This document shows positions 48,175 to 60,000 of a stretch of 64,000 nucleotides of DNA, piece by piece. Each line of letters begins with the position of its first letter. Position 1 is the stretch's first letter. The DNA is from Paralichthys olivaceus (Eukaryota; Chordata; Actinopteri; Pleuronectiformes; Paralichthyidae): positions 14,201,001-14,265,000 of the forward strand of contig NC_091112.1 of assembly GCF_024713975.1 (NCBI RefSeq), in the 5' to 3' direction. A program made the translations under genes and the position numbers. The notes under the pieces were generated by a model that saw only the letters and a program-made list of their open reading frames with translations, did not search any database and was not told the origin of the DNA.

Positions 48175-49663
48175 TCACAGGTTCTTCAGGGTGTCATAAC
48201 CCTGCGGGCTGGCCACCCAGTGAGGGGGCCAGCTGGTTTTAATGCTGGGTCTGTCCTTCAGCAGGCTGTAATATTTGGCCAGTTTGGGGTAACGTCCAAC
48301 AGACAGCCTGAAAGACAGAACACAAGGTTACTGAGAAAATGAAAAAGGCCGACATGGCTCATTAACTCTTCCAGAGAGAAATGAACTCAGTCACGTACCC
48401 GAAACGGAAAGCATAAGCAATATTTGGAAAGGCGATCACATCAGCCAGCGAGAAGGCCCCGGCCAGGTATGAGCCCGCAGCCACCTTGATGCAGAGGGCA
48501 CTGCTGTCAGCACAAGTGTATGTGTCCATGTGTGTGAATGTGCTGTGTGTACACTACCGTCTGCAGGTAACCCTCCCAGAGTTTGAGTTCAGCTGTCAGC
48601 ACCTCCCTGTGTCTCGTCACAGCCGAATCATGTCGCTCTTCAACAGGGACAATCCACTCGTAGTAGATGACTGAGTCTAAGACAGAGCAATGTGTAGAGT
48701 GTGTACTTTTCTAACTTTCAGAGTGTTGGTGCGAGTGTGTGTGTCTGAGTGCGTATCTTACTGAGTTTCTCAGTGAGGGTGAGACCCTCCATCATGCGTT
48801 GGTACATCAGAGCTTGTTCTGCAGGACTATCAGGGATCAGCTTGTTGCCCTGAGACTTAAACTGATTCTATAACAGCAGAGATTTTTGAAAACTAAAAAT
48901 AAAGATGAACAATAACATGTACAGTATTAAACATTCCATGTTTAGTTGTTAAACCTTACCTCCAGGTATCAACACACGGCACTGGACTCATTGAGTATGT
49001 TGTCTCCGTGTTTGAAGGTGGGGAGCTGGCAGAATCAAATAAGGTTTAAGATCAGTCATCATGCAGAGTGATTTGCTTTGGACTGCATATTAAGCATGGT
49101 CAGAAATATAAATATAATGTAATGATGATACATTTTATAATGTTTCTTTGCCAGACACAGAATGTTCAAATGAAAAATGTCCTGTCTCGCTAAGTAAAAG
49201 AACTCCTGGATCTGCTACATTGATCAAGATCTGACCCAAAATGTAATGGGTTCTTCCTTGAGTCATACCCAACACATCAAAATAATGTAATGGAAAACAC
49301 TTATTCTAACAATTAAACTAACTGACTAACGCAGATGAAAACATAACCAGCTTATTGGAGGAGGTAATAAGTATAATATTGGCAATCTGAAATTTATTTT
49401 ACCAACTATCTAGACGAGAAAATGAACTTCAAACCATTCTGATAATAAAAGTTTAATTGGTTTACTTCTTATCATCATGTGCATGCCACGCCTACCTGTC
49501 CTCTCGGGTTGATTTCCAGCACTTCCTGGGTTTTGTGCTCTCCATTCTCGAAGGACAGCAGCTTGCGTTTGTAGCCCTGCAGCTTCTTCTCCTCCAGAGC
49601 GATCATCACCCTCCAGCAGGGAGGAGATCCGGCTCCCCACAGAAGAGTCATGGACTTGGCCAT
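48175..49663 (-). pseudogene. gstr: Glutathione S-transferase rho, tandem copy C, with a premature TGA in exon 2
   Basis: Exons in gene order are 49663-49496, 49025-48960, 48867-48762, 48676-48558, 48484-48399 and 48307-48175. Lengths match copy A exactly, every splice site is GT-AG, and the family motifs are present (LLWGAGSPPCWRVMIALEEK, KSQGNKLIPDSPAEQALMYQ, ELKLWEGYLQT, FSLADVIAFP, IKTSWPPHW). Exon 2, however, reads NESSAVC-TGA-YLE, where copies A and B have a Leu or Phe codon; the stop would end the protein after about 75 residues, inside the thioredoxin-like domain. Everything else looks intact, so this is a very young pseudogene, a segregating null allele or a base-call error. Fewer changes in the C-terminal half than expected for an old pseudogene support recent inactivation. 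GSTs are not selenoproteins, so recoding is unlikely. Confidence 0.85.
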
Positions 49664-49870
49664 GTTCAGTCGCAGCTAAACTCAGCAAAAACAAAAGACC
49701 ACACGTTGAACGGCACATGTAAAGTGAGCAGTAGCAGAGTGAGCTTTATGACACCTCATTGATCCAAAGGTTGGACTCCCACGTGGTCTCCTGAGTATTC
49801 AAGGGCACAGAAGTGAAAGCAGTAAAGAAGAACGACAGAAAGGTCAATTTTTTCATTTAAAAGTTTAGTG
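49664..49870. other. Short spacer between gstr-C and the fhod3 3' end
   Basis: About 200 bp separate the gstr-C start codon from the fhod3 polyadenylation signal on the same strand, so the gstr-C promoter must be compact or overlap the fhod3 transcript end. No TATA box was seen. Confidence 0.4.
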
Positions 49871-49874
49871 TTTT

Positions 49875-49880
49875 TTTATT
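49875..49880 (-). terminator. Probable polyadenylation signal of fhod3
   Basis: AATAAA on the minus strand, giving a 3'UTR of about 1.35 kb (51221 to about 49860). Earlier sites may also be used. Confidence 0.4.
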
Positions 49881-51221
49881 GCAGAATGTGTATACACAGC
49901 ATTTCAAGTGAAATTGTCCTATGTTCGGCTCACTACATTTGTATGCAGTGATGTTTCCCAGTTTTCTCTGTGCTGCGAGCGAGGAGCGCCCACTTCAGCT
50001 GGGACTCGATGTGACCACAAAGTTCAAAAGCTGTATGTCCAAATCTCCCCCTGCACCCCTCTCCCTGTTATTCTGGGAGCCACATATTTGTGACCACAAC
50101 TTTAATGTCTTTTTATCTTTTAATTACAATTCACAGAATAGCCTCTTCCTCTAACCTTTCTCTGACTATAATACAAGTTTCTACAGGAAATTACAAAAAT
50201 AATACAGGACATGAACCGCACTACACATGCACACAGTATCTGGCAGCTTGACAAGGGCATTTACACATGTTTTATGCAGAATTCTCTGCATAGTCCTTCA
50301 AATAGATTATTAAAATGTTACAAAATGTCCTCATCTTTTTGTCTTTTTACACTTTACAAACAGTTACTCTGAGATAAAAACGTATTTTTCCCTGTGTTTT
50401 GAATCAGTTGTTCATTTCAGCATGAAAGACCGTTAATGCTGAGTAAGGTGCACGATGTCTGAGCTTTGCAAATAAATATTTTGTCAAGAGAAACTTTGTC
50501 AACATAAAAAAAAGGTTATTGTCGTCAACAGTGCGCCTGTGACAGTGAAGCAAGAGATGAATAAAACGAGAGGAAGAGATGGAGAAAAGATACAGCGATG
50601 TCCCTTTTACACGAAAGGCACATGTCAGATTGAAAACCTTTCACATTCCCGCTGAACACAGCTCCGCTTGTCAAAGGTGCAGCTGCAGAAACAAAACATC
50701 TTGCTTTCTCACAAAGGTTGATTCTTAGTAAGCCTCTTTGTCTGGGCCGATTGTTTGAAAGTGGATCAGAGAGTGAAGGAAGCTTCCTCTGCATCATGTT
50801 CGTCTTTACAACCAAAATTCACAGCTTAAATAAATGAAACACCTCACAGCCGCAGAAACTTACAAGCACAAATTATCCCTTCGGACTAATGCAACGTTTA
50901 AAATAAGTTTATATAAATAAAGTGTTTCAGCTCAGTGTCGAGGCAGCGTCACTGAATTTACATTTTTATTTCCCTCTTCTTGTCTTCATTCATCATTTTC
51001 ATCATATCTTCACTTCCACTCCGTGCGTCGCATTAAAAACACTACTTTTTCACTCAGACGCATCAGGCAAGATTAGCAGCTGGCAAACACCTAGAGGGGG
51101 CATGTGACCGGTGGAATACGACTTTTTGTAATGTGTGTCGAAGGCAGGCAGCTGACAGAGGCGTGGCCTCAACGTGTGCTTCGATGTTTCCACAGCGCTG
51201 AGGACGGTGCAGGGCGGAGGA

Positions 51222-54045
51222 TCACATTTGTGAGTCTGGAGAATCGGTTAGTCCTAAAGCGAGAGCTTCTTCTGGGGTCAGACCGTTCTTCAGAGTCCGC
51301 CTCACTGTGGGAAGAAAAGAGACGATTAGTTATCACATGCTCATGGGCGGTTGTTAATCTGTTGCTTTATTCCAATACAATACTACATACTACCTTTATA
51401 AAGTGTGCACTATAAGTGCTGCCAACAGGAAATAATATTTGAGGACTTTATAATCTTGAAATTGTCAGAATGTATCCAGCAGAGGTCAACATATCCTCAC
51501 TTTTACTTCCTGGTGTTGTAGCCCAGTGTGCTTTAGTTGAAAATGACATTGGTGGTACGTTAAGTCGTGTTAGGTGTTTTTAAGTTTTTTAGGTCTTAAT
51601 AAAGTATGAAATGCATCTTTTCTTTTGCAGCACTATATGTATGGAATGACTGATTCCATCCAGTGGCTTTTTTGTTGTTTGGTTCCCACTGTATACCAGA
51701 CAATCTACAAAAATCCTGGATCCTTCATTTCCCAAAATGCGAACAATAGTGTGTTTCATTAGACCAAGTGCCTGCTTCTTTTAAATTTCATGAGCATGGC
51801 ATCTGAATGCAGGCTTTCTTTTAAAACTTTAAAGATAACCCTGATGACATCATACAATCATTTCTACAGCTGACAGGTATTACACAAGATTAATGTGAGC
51901 CGCTTCTTCTTCTGGTGTTGACCAACAACACACTCTCACAACATACTATTCATGTGGTTTTATTATTATTTTGGAATAGGTTCATCACTCAGGTCATACA
52001 TGACTTGCGGTTTGCCCTGGATCTCCTCCTCTCTCTGGGCTGAGCTCTGGTTCCTGGACCCTGAGTGGCTGACCTCACGATGCGCTCCATGATCTCGTCT
52101 GCGGCGTCGTCTCCGCAGACCTGAGTGTCCTCCACGACCGGAGTCCTCGTCTGAATATTGCGACCTGAGCCAAACATGCAAGAGAGACATGAGCCGAAAA
52201 TCCCTTTAAAGATCTGTGCCTCTTGTTTTCTTGTGTGCTTATCTTTGTGGCGCTGTAAGGAACTTCCTGTCACCCTCACCTCCTCCTCGTCCAGGCCGTG
52301 ACCTTGTCCGTGTGCGGAGCCCAGGTACCCCGCTGCTCTCCTTGTCACCGCTGCTCAGGCTGGTACTCAGCACCGCTTTCATGTGCTCGTGTTCTGCAGC
52401 GTCCTCTGAATGGCCAAGTCCCTGAGGCTGCTCGCTCTCTTGGCTGCCACTAGGGGCGCTGTTGCTGCTGCTGGAGCCATAACGACCACACTGACAGGGA
52501 GAAACAGAATGAAAGGGAGTCAGAATGACTCCCCCATGCCAAACCTGAGACATCATGGAAAACATCCACCCTGTTAGGAATATAGTCTCAACTGTTTCGT
52601 ATTGACTGATTAACTCAGATGTTAAGTGAAGAGGAAACTTTAACGTCTGTAGTTACAGCTGGTGGATGCATGCACACACCCACACACACACAGACATGCA
52701 GATATGCAGGCAGTACACATGTTGATACCTCACTCTCGTCTTCATCATCAGACTACAGGAGAAAGAAAGAGTGAAAGTCAAAGAAAGCAGCACAAAGATT
52801 GAGGAAAGGAAAACCTAGAAAACTGAGTAGAAAATCAGAGTGTGTCTCTGTGCGAGGGATTCTGTGTGTGTGATGCTCACAGGAGCGTTGACGTCCATGA
52901 TCATCTTTCCTCGGGTCTTGTTGCGTTCGCGATGGTCGGCCCTTTTCTGCTTTTGCTGCAGCACGCGGTCTCTGGTGGTTCGGTACTCTAGTGCAAACTC
53001 GCTGAGGATCTTACTGAACCTGTGGACGCTGACCTCCCTCACGCTGTAGGCCGGATGACCTAGATACAACAGGAACGAGTGGAACCTGGGAGAAAGAGGA
53101 GGAGGAAAGGACATTGTAATCTGAATCTCCAGCCATAGTATTTGAATGTGCGTTGTACGTTGCTGTGAGGGGAGCTACCTGTTGATGATCCTGCGGTGGA
53201 CAATCTTGAGAATGATGATCCGCTCGGCACAGTCTTTGAGGAAGTCGGACATCTTCTGCTTCAGCTGTGGCTTCATCTCGTGCTTGGCGATTACCTTCAG
53301 GTGGTCCCATGAGGCTTTGCAGCGGCGCTCCATCTGACACAGGTTTTCCTGCAGCTGGTCGAAATCCACCTGATGGAGGAGATGATAAAGCAAATAAGGG
53401 ACTTTTTGGCACGATAATTAATCAAATTGCAAATCATCCAAAGCAAAATGTAGGAAGTTAGCTACACAAAAATATCACACAGGAATTTCATACTTTTGCA
53501 GAACGTGTGATGGCTCCGATCTCGGAGTAGAGGTCGGTGCTCTGGGGGAAGTTCTCCACCACCACAGAGCAGGCATGATGCAGCAGAGACTGTTTGTGGA
53601 CCGTGTCCTTCACCTCTGGAACCTTCTCCAAGTACGTCAACTCAAAGCCTTTCGCCTGGACACATAAAGATATTGATTACTTACAAAAAAAAGAAATACT
53701 TATTTCTGTGCAATTTTCTTTATAATTCTACATGAGATAGGAAGCAGTAAGAAGGGGGTATGCCAAATTACAGATTCTAATATGTGATGTAAATTTGAAT
53801 TAAAAAAGACTTGGCTCATTCACACTCCATTAAAATGACTGATAACTACTAATCAGTGCAGTACAAAGGAAGCTTGTCATTAGGAGCCAGTACGATGATG
53901 GTCATGACTCACATTGACGCCATTGAGGAAGTTTCCAATTGAGAGCAGTGTGGAGAGGATGTAGCGCAGAGTTTTGTTCTTCTCCAGCTGCTCCATCCCC
54001 TCCTTCAGATCCTGCAGCGGCTCCGCTACTTCCTGAGAGGGGGAA

Positions 54046-54079
<34 letters not shown>

Positions 54080-57000
54080 ATTAGTTGAGTCAAGCCCTAA
54101 AATGTTCGATCCATTAGTCAAGTAGTCGAAGATGTGAACAGGTGCGCCTCCTCTCCCGCTGTGAACCATCTGCTCTTGTTTTAGGTCATGAGAGGTTGTT
54201 TAAAGGTCTCTTCGTCTGTCAACCTTCACTATCAAATGTACTCGTACCCTTTGTTTACCAGTGTGCATGTATTCGTGGTCTGTGATTGTGTCCCTGCGTG
54301 GTACGCTGCCCTCCATTAAGCGGCCCCCGTTCCACAGACATGAGTCGGGAACGCTGCTCTACGGAACACGCGGTCGGGAATCATGCCTTTCATGGAGAGA
54401 TTAAAGACAATTGCATCCTGCGGAAAGTCGTAAAATTTACAGGACATCAAGGGAAGGACGGCATGTTTCTCATTCTCAGGGATTTGGCTTTGAACTTCCT
54501 CTCCTGGATGCATTCTTCACTTGAGTAAAACATGGTGTGCCAGTGGAAGAAGAGGACGAGATGCTGCTAATAAGCTCGCATATTTTGTTATGATGTTATG
54601 ATGTAACTATGTTGATGCTTTGCGGATGTTGTTTGCACTAAGAGGGTTGTTGATACTTTCCGACACGGGAAAAGGACATACATATGCACACATGCACTGC
54701 ACATTTACTGAACCCTTTATGCTGCAAAGTTCAATTCGCTACAGTATGTTTCTGCTTTATTAAAACCACATTCATTTATTACGTATGAAAGTAAGGTTTT
54801 AATATGCATTCAACAATGGCTTTGTTTTGGGCTCCTGAATTTGATGAGGAAATGTCACTTTTTTTTCAGATTCTTATAGTTTTATATAATCTGAATTATT
54901 TTTAACTGATAAAAGCACTATTCCATGTTTAAACAGACCTTCTCTGTTGCCTCGTAATCCATCTTAAAGGCCCAGAGTTGGAGTCTGGCAGAGAGCTCGC
55001 TGATGGAAGATAGAGTGAGCAGGAACTGTTCTGCTGAGCCCAGAGGGACGTCGGGGTTGGCCAGCTGAGCCTCCTGGATCTTCTGCTTCTCCTCCTCTGT
55101 GGGGATCATCGTCAGGATTTTCTGAGGATAAAGACAGAAAACATGGTTGTCATATGATTTTCATGAAATGAAAAATGTTTCAATCATCACATGTTTCCTT
55201 TTTTACCATCACCTAAATCACTCACCTCTATGCCCTCCTTGTTGAGCGCATACTCGTCAAAGTTAAGGATGGCCGTCTTGATAGTGCGAGGAGGCGGCAG
55301 CACCGTCAGGCCAATGTTGATGGCGTTACTCCTCTTGGAATCGAGAACTATGATCTCCTGACGCTTGCCATCTGCTGCCGTTTTCTAGGACACAAAAACA
55401 CAGAACGGGTCAAAGCTGGGTGTCTCTTTCCTCTGTGTGGTCCTCTTTATGGGCCCATAAGGATTAGAGGGATCGTTACTCCGGTTACACTCAGTGCAGC
55501 AGGAACTACACGGTTATTAAGAGCAGGAAATACCATTACAGGTTAGGTCTGTACTGTATGTGTGTTTAATTCTGCAGACATGCTGTCACTGCACAGCCAT
55601 GTCCTCACAAGTACTCGAGGCTATCATTAGCTATTATTGGAAGAAAGTCGTAAGATGTCACCATATAAAAGTGGAACATTTTATTGTCATAATATGGAGA
55701 CAGGTAGATTTATATTAGACTACAACTCTGTTGTTAGTCATCTCATGTTACCCTTTATGCTATTATGATACATGGCTTCAACTGGGATCTTTCTGTAAGT
55801 TTTTCTGTGGGTACTCATACATGCAGCTTAGGTTAAATTGAGAGTGTAAATTGACTGTGAGGGTTGTTTGTCTCATAGAATATGATGAAGGTCATGACAG
55901 CGCCCCCAAATCATTTGTAGGATAGTTTGCAGTATAGGTCAAAAACTTGTCTCATTCATTTTTTTTGTCTCAAGATTTTTTCTTTCCTTTCAGGTGGGTC
56001 ACACAGATGTGTTTTGACAGGTAAGTTTGGTTTTAATCAGTTTTTTGATGCTTTAAAAATAGGGTGGAACATCATGATTGACAACTGAGACTGATTCTAA
56101 ATTGGTTGAGTGTGAGTATTAGTCGGACCTCGATACTGTGGCTCCACACCACGATCACTACTACGCACACTCTGGCTCCAAGTGAGGATGAGGGCGTACC
56201 CCACCTCCCGTCCAATATCAGCTGGAATTGGCTCCAGCCCATCCTGGGACCCTCAAAGGATAAACACCATAGATATGGATGCAAGACTAACTTAACTTTT
56301 ACCTGGCATGGTAAAGAAAGTGCAGTTTCTATTGACTTAAATATCTATGTTTAAATTTGTTTATAGAAATACGCTAAGACTTGGATCCTCTCATTAACTG
56401 ACATATTTGCTTGAGCTGTAGCTGGAGACCACCGTCATGCTACGTGCTGTAGTGAGCTACTAACTTGTATCAGAAGTTGTGGATTGAAGCAGTAGCTCAG
56501 GAAGTCAAAGTGTGAGATGTCTGGCTTCAGCTCCCCTCATTCAGGACACCATACTTTTCTTATTTAAAGGCTTTGTGAGAATTACGAGGGATTCAACGCT
56601 CCCCTGTTTCAGTGGGGATCAGGACACATGACCTCACTTAAAACAACAGCTTTCGAGTACTGGATATAATGGACGCTTAACCTACAGACTGTGACTAGCA
56701 TAATGAAGGGTGTGATGAAACGGCAGCGAGTGTTTCCCACACAGAAATAATAATGATGGTGCTAGGCAACCATAACGCATGATGATGGTGTACAGTAGTT
56801 AAAAAATCGATTCTGGTATGACAGCACCATCTATGGGCAACGTGTCACATTTTGAAATCGCTGCAACATTTGAATTTTAAATAATTTGATAATTAATGAC
56901 TAACAGCTCCTCTATTATGGTTCAGTGTAGTGGACAACGATTGTGGGCCTTACCTTTGTAACTGGCATTTCCTTCGACTTTGTCTCAAACAGGTGTTCCA

Positions 57001-60000
57001 GTTTTGCCGTGTCCAACTTCACTGCTTCCAGTTTTGACCAGAACGAGTCGCCGCTTCTCTTGTAATCTTTGTACTGGGAGTCTGCCGGACGCACCTGTTC
57101 ACAAACATGAAGCAGAGACGTGTATGAGGTTTTTATTTCCGACAATAAAATAGATAAACGAGAAACAAGGAATCACATAATAACAGCAGCAAAAGGAACA
57201 CGGTGAGTGAGTCATAGTCTTTGATGGCCCCTTAACAGGCTAATGGAAACATTGTGTCTTAATGAACTCTTCATGTTGACGTGCAGGATCATCTGTCCAA
57301 CCAAGAAAATGTGTTAAATACTGACAAACCTAAATTACTTGATACCTCCAGATGTAGAGAAAACCTGAACGTCTGCATGCATTGCTCACCATAGTTTAAT
57401 TGTTGGAGTTGTCATTTTCTCACTTTTCTGAAAAGCCTTAGTTCACATGGTAATCGAAGAAGCTGTTCGTGTCTTGACTCACCTCGCTCCAAAAGAGCCT
57501 GATTGTCTTCTTCTTCTTGTTGAACAGAGGCGGCTCTGGGGGTGGAGGCACTGGGATTGAAGAACTAAAGAAAGGAGGAGGTGGAGGCCTCATAATCCCA
57601 AACAAGGGAGGAGGTGGTGGGCAGCTACCCAGCATGGGTGGAGGTGGAGGGAAGCAGGGCGGAGGAGGAGGTGGGGGAGGGAGGTCGCCACATCCACCCA
57701 TCAAAACGGCGTCCAGGATGTCCTTGTCATCTTCCTCCGTTAGGTCCGTGAAGTTGATGTCCCCGATGCGCAGCTCTCGAGGGCTGGCCAGGAGCTGGTC
57801 CCAGATCGTGTCAGATTCCTTCTTGGGTGGGGGAGGAGGGGGCTCGTTGGCGGTACCGTCAGGGTCAGGGTGGGCTGCTCCCAGGTCCTTAATCAAGTCT
57901 CCGAATCGCTCAGCGAACTGTCGGATGCTGCCGTGGTGCTCTGACTTGTCAGCCCTGTTGTTGCTCCCCTCATCATTGCCCAGCTGCTCCTCAGCCTCCT
58001 CCTGGGTTTCTTTGTCCTCCCCCTCTCCTCTCTCTTTCTCCTTCTCTGCATCCTCCTCTTCCTCCTCCTCATCACTGGGCTTCTTGTTCTGGGAGTACAG
58101 CATGTCCAGCATGAAGAGTTTGCTGTTGAGGAGTTTGCTGCACTGCCCGTTCACCTCTCCTTCCTTAAAGCCTGAGGAAGGGAGTAAAAGAGAGACGTTA
58201 AAAGATGTAGAACTTTAACATTGTAGAAGAAAAGTATCAATCATGAGGAGGTCAGTGTTAATATTGGGGCTACATTGCATCTCAGGACACATTTGGCCAC
58301 ATTTAGACCTTTACTTATTGCTGACCACTTATGATGTGATCACTCAGGATGGATGTTAATCTGTATTAAGTAGTTGTGAATAAATTATAAATGTAACTGA
58401 AAGGTCAAATCAAATGCTTTTCAGTAAAAAAGACTACCCACCATCCTCAGCGCTCCCCCTCTCCTCTCTCTCCAGGGTGCTGCTGGCAGAGGAGATGCTT
58501 GAGGCCGAGCAGTTGTCCTTCTCATTTACTTCTTCATTCTGCCGTTCCTTGTCGCTCAGGATGCCGCTGTCCTCTTCCACCTCCTCTCTCTCCTTCTCCG
58601 GTTCCTGTTCGTACTCGTCGACTATCTCCTCCTTCTCTGCCGGAGTTTCCTCCCGCACTTCTTCTTCTTCCTCCTCCTCTTCTTTCTGCTCTTCCTCCTC
58701 CTCAGCGACGGCCTCTGTTTCTTGTCCCCCCGTTTCTACACTGGCACTGGAATCATCTGCCTCTCCTGTGATAAAAAGTGTGTGTTACTTATAGTTACTC
58801 TTAAGGACTGTGATTTACTATCTTTATCTCTTGGACTGATTTAACATGATCCCTCCATTCACACAGAAGCTTTCTGTATGACAGCAATGAAATACTGCTT
58901 GAAACATGTGACATGGCGGCCTTTGATTTTAAAGGTCCCAGTGTTTGCACATGGGAAACCCCTGTATCAAAACACACACACTAACATGAAAAACAAAAAC
59001 ACACACCCGAACACTAATGCAAAAAATGTGGCGGCTACACAAAGCCGGGTTGTCACAGGACCAGGATATGAACAGGAAATGAAGAATTAAGTTCCTGTTT
59101 ACGTCAAAACACACTCACGTACATGGTGCACACACGTAACTCAACAGCACAGTCGGTGCAGTGATGAAGGCGGGGTTAGAATAACATGCCGCTCCAAGGC
59201 CTCATACACTCACCTACAGTACCTCAGCTCACGGCTTTGCATAGACGCCGACACTAGGCTGTTTTCTTACACGAGATGTTTTGGCATCGCACTTTTCAAA
59301 AAGCCCTTTCAAAAACCCACCTGACCCTTTCACCCTTCATCCTCTTTCTGTGTTTCTTTCTCTTTCTGCTCTGCTGCAATATTTTCCACAATCCGTCTCT
59401 CCGCTCGCTCTTTTACTCACGCCTGCATGCTAATTTAAATGGCAGGCTGCGAGCTGAAACAATTTAAGGTTAAGAGTGATTGCTTTGGGGGCGCACTGTT
59501 GGGAATTGATCTTGTGGCCTTTTGGTTTTAATTATAAGTTTCAACCAGTAGAATCCAAAGTCATATAAGGTCTCTTTACCTCAGAATACAATATTTAAGT
59601 TATAATCCTCAAGCCAAATTTATAAAAGCTATTTTGAGGCAACATATTTTTAGCAACATCCATCAAATGCATTGTGTACACATTCAGTCATTACTTCTCT
59701 ATGTATAGTTATTTTGTGGCAGAGTCAACCATTCCTACATTGGACTGACTTCACACGCAATAGGGGCTCACAGGAGAACATGCATGGAATCCAGCTTTGG
59801 CACTGACAGTGATCTTACATTGAAACAACATCAGACGTGGTCGCATGTGACGGCAGATCAGTGTTAAATATGAGCTATTGGATGAGGAGTTGCAGGTAGC
59901 GTGCAGCATGACTCCAGTCTGTGCCCCTGCTGTTGTCTATTACTGACAACTCAAATCCACTCACAGTGTGTGAAGCATGAAATCAGAGTGCGGTTCCAAT

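Noticed and set aside
48960-49025. Selenocysteine recoding of the TGA in gstr-C
   Set aside because: No GST selenoproteins are known, the paralogues have Leu/Phe there, and no SECIS-like element was seen in the short 3' flank.
51989-51991. fhod3 stop codon at the end of the DAD exon
   Set aside because: A good donor (CAT|GTATGA) lies just before it, and the next exon at 51304-51222 restores the family's [15 protein letters not shown] ending in phase.
57517-58218. 233-codon plus-strand ORF rich in Gly runs
   Set aside because: Antisense shadow of the proline-rich FH1 exon of fhod3; the proline codons read as glycine on the other strand.
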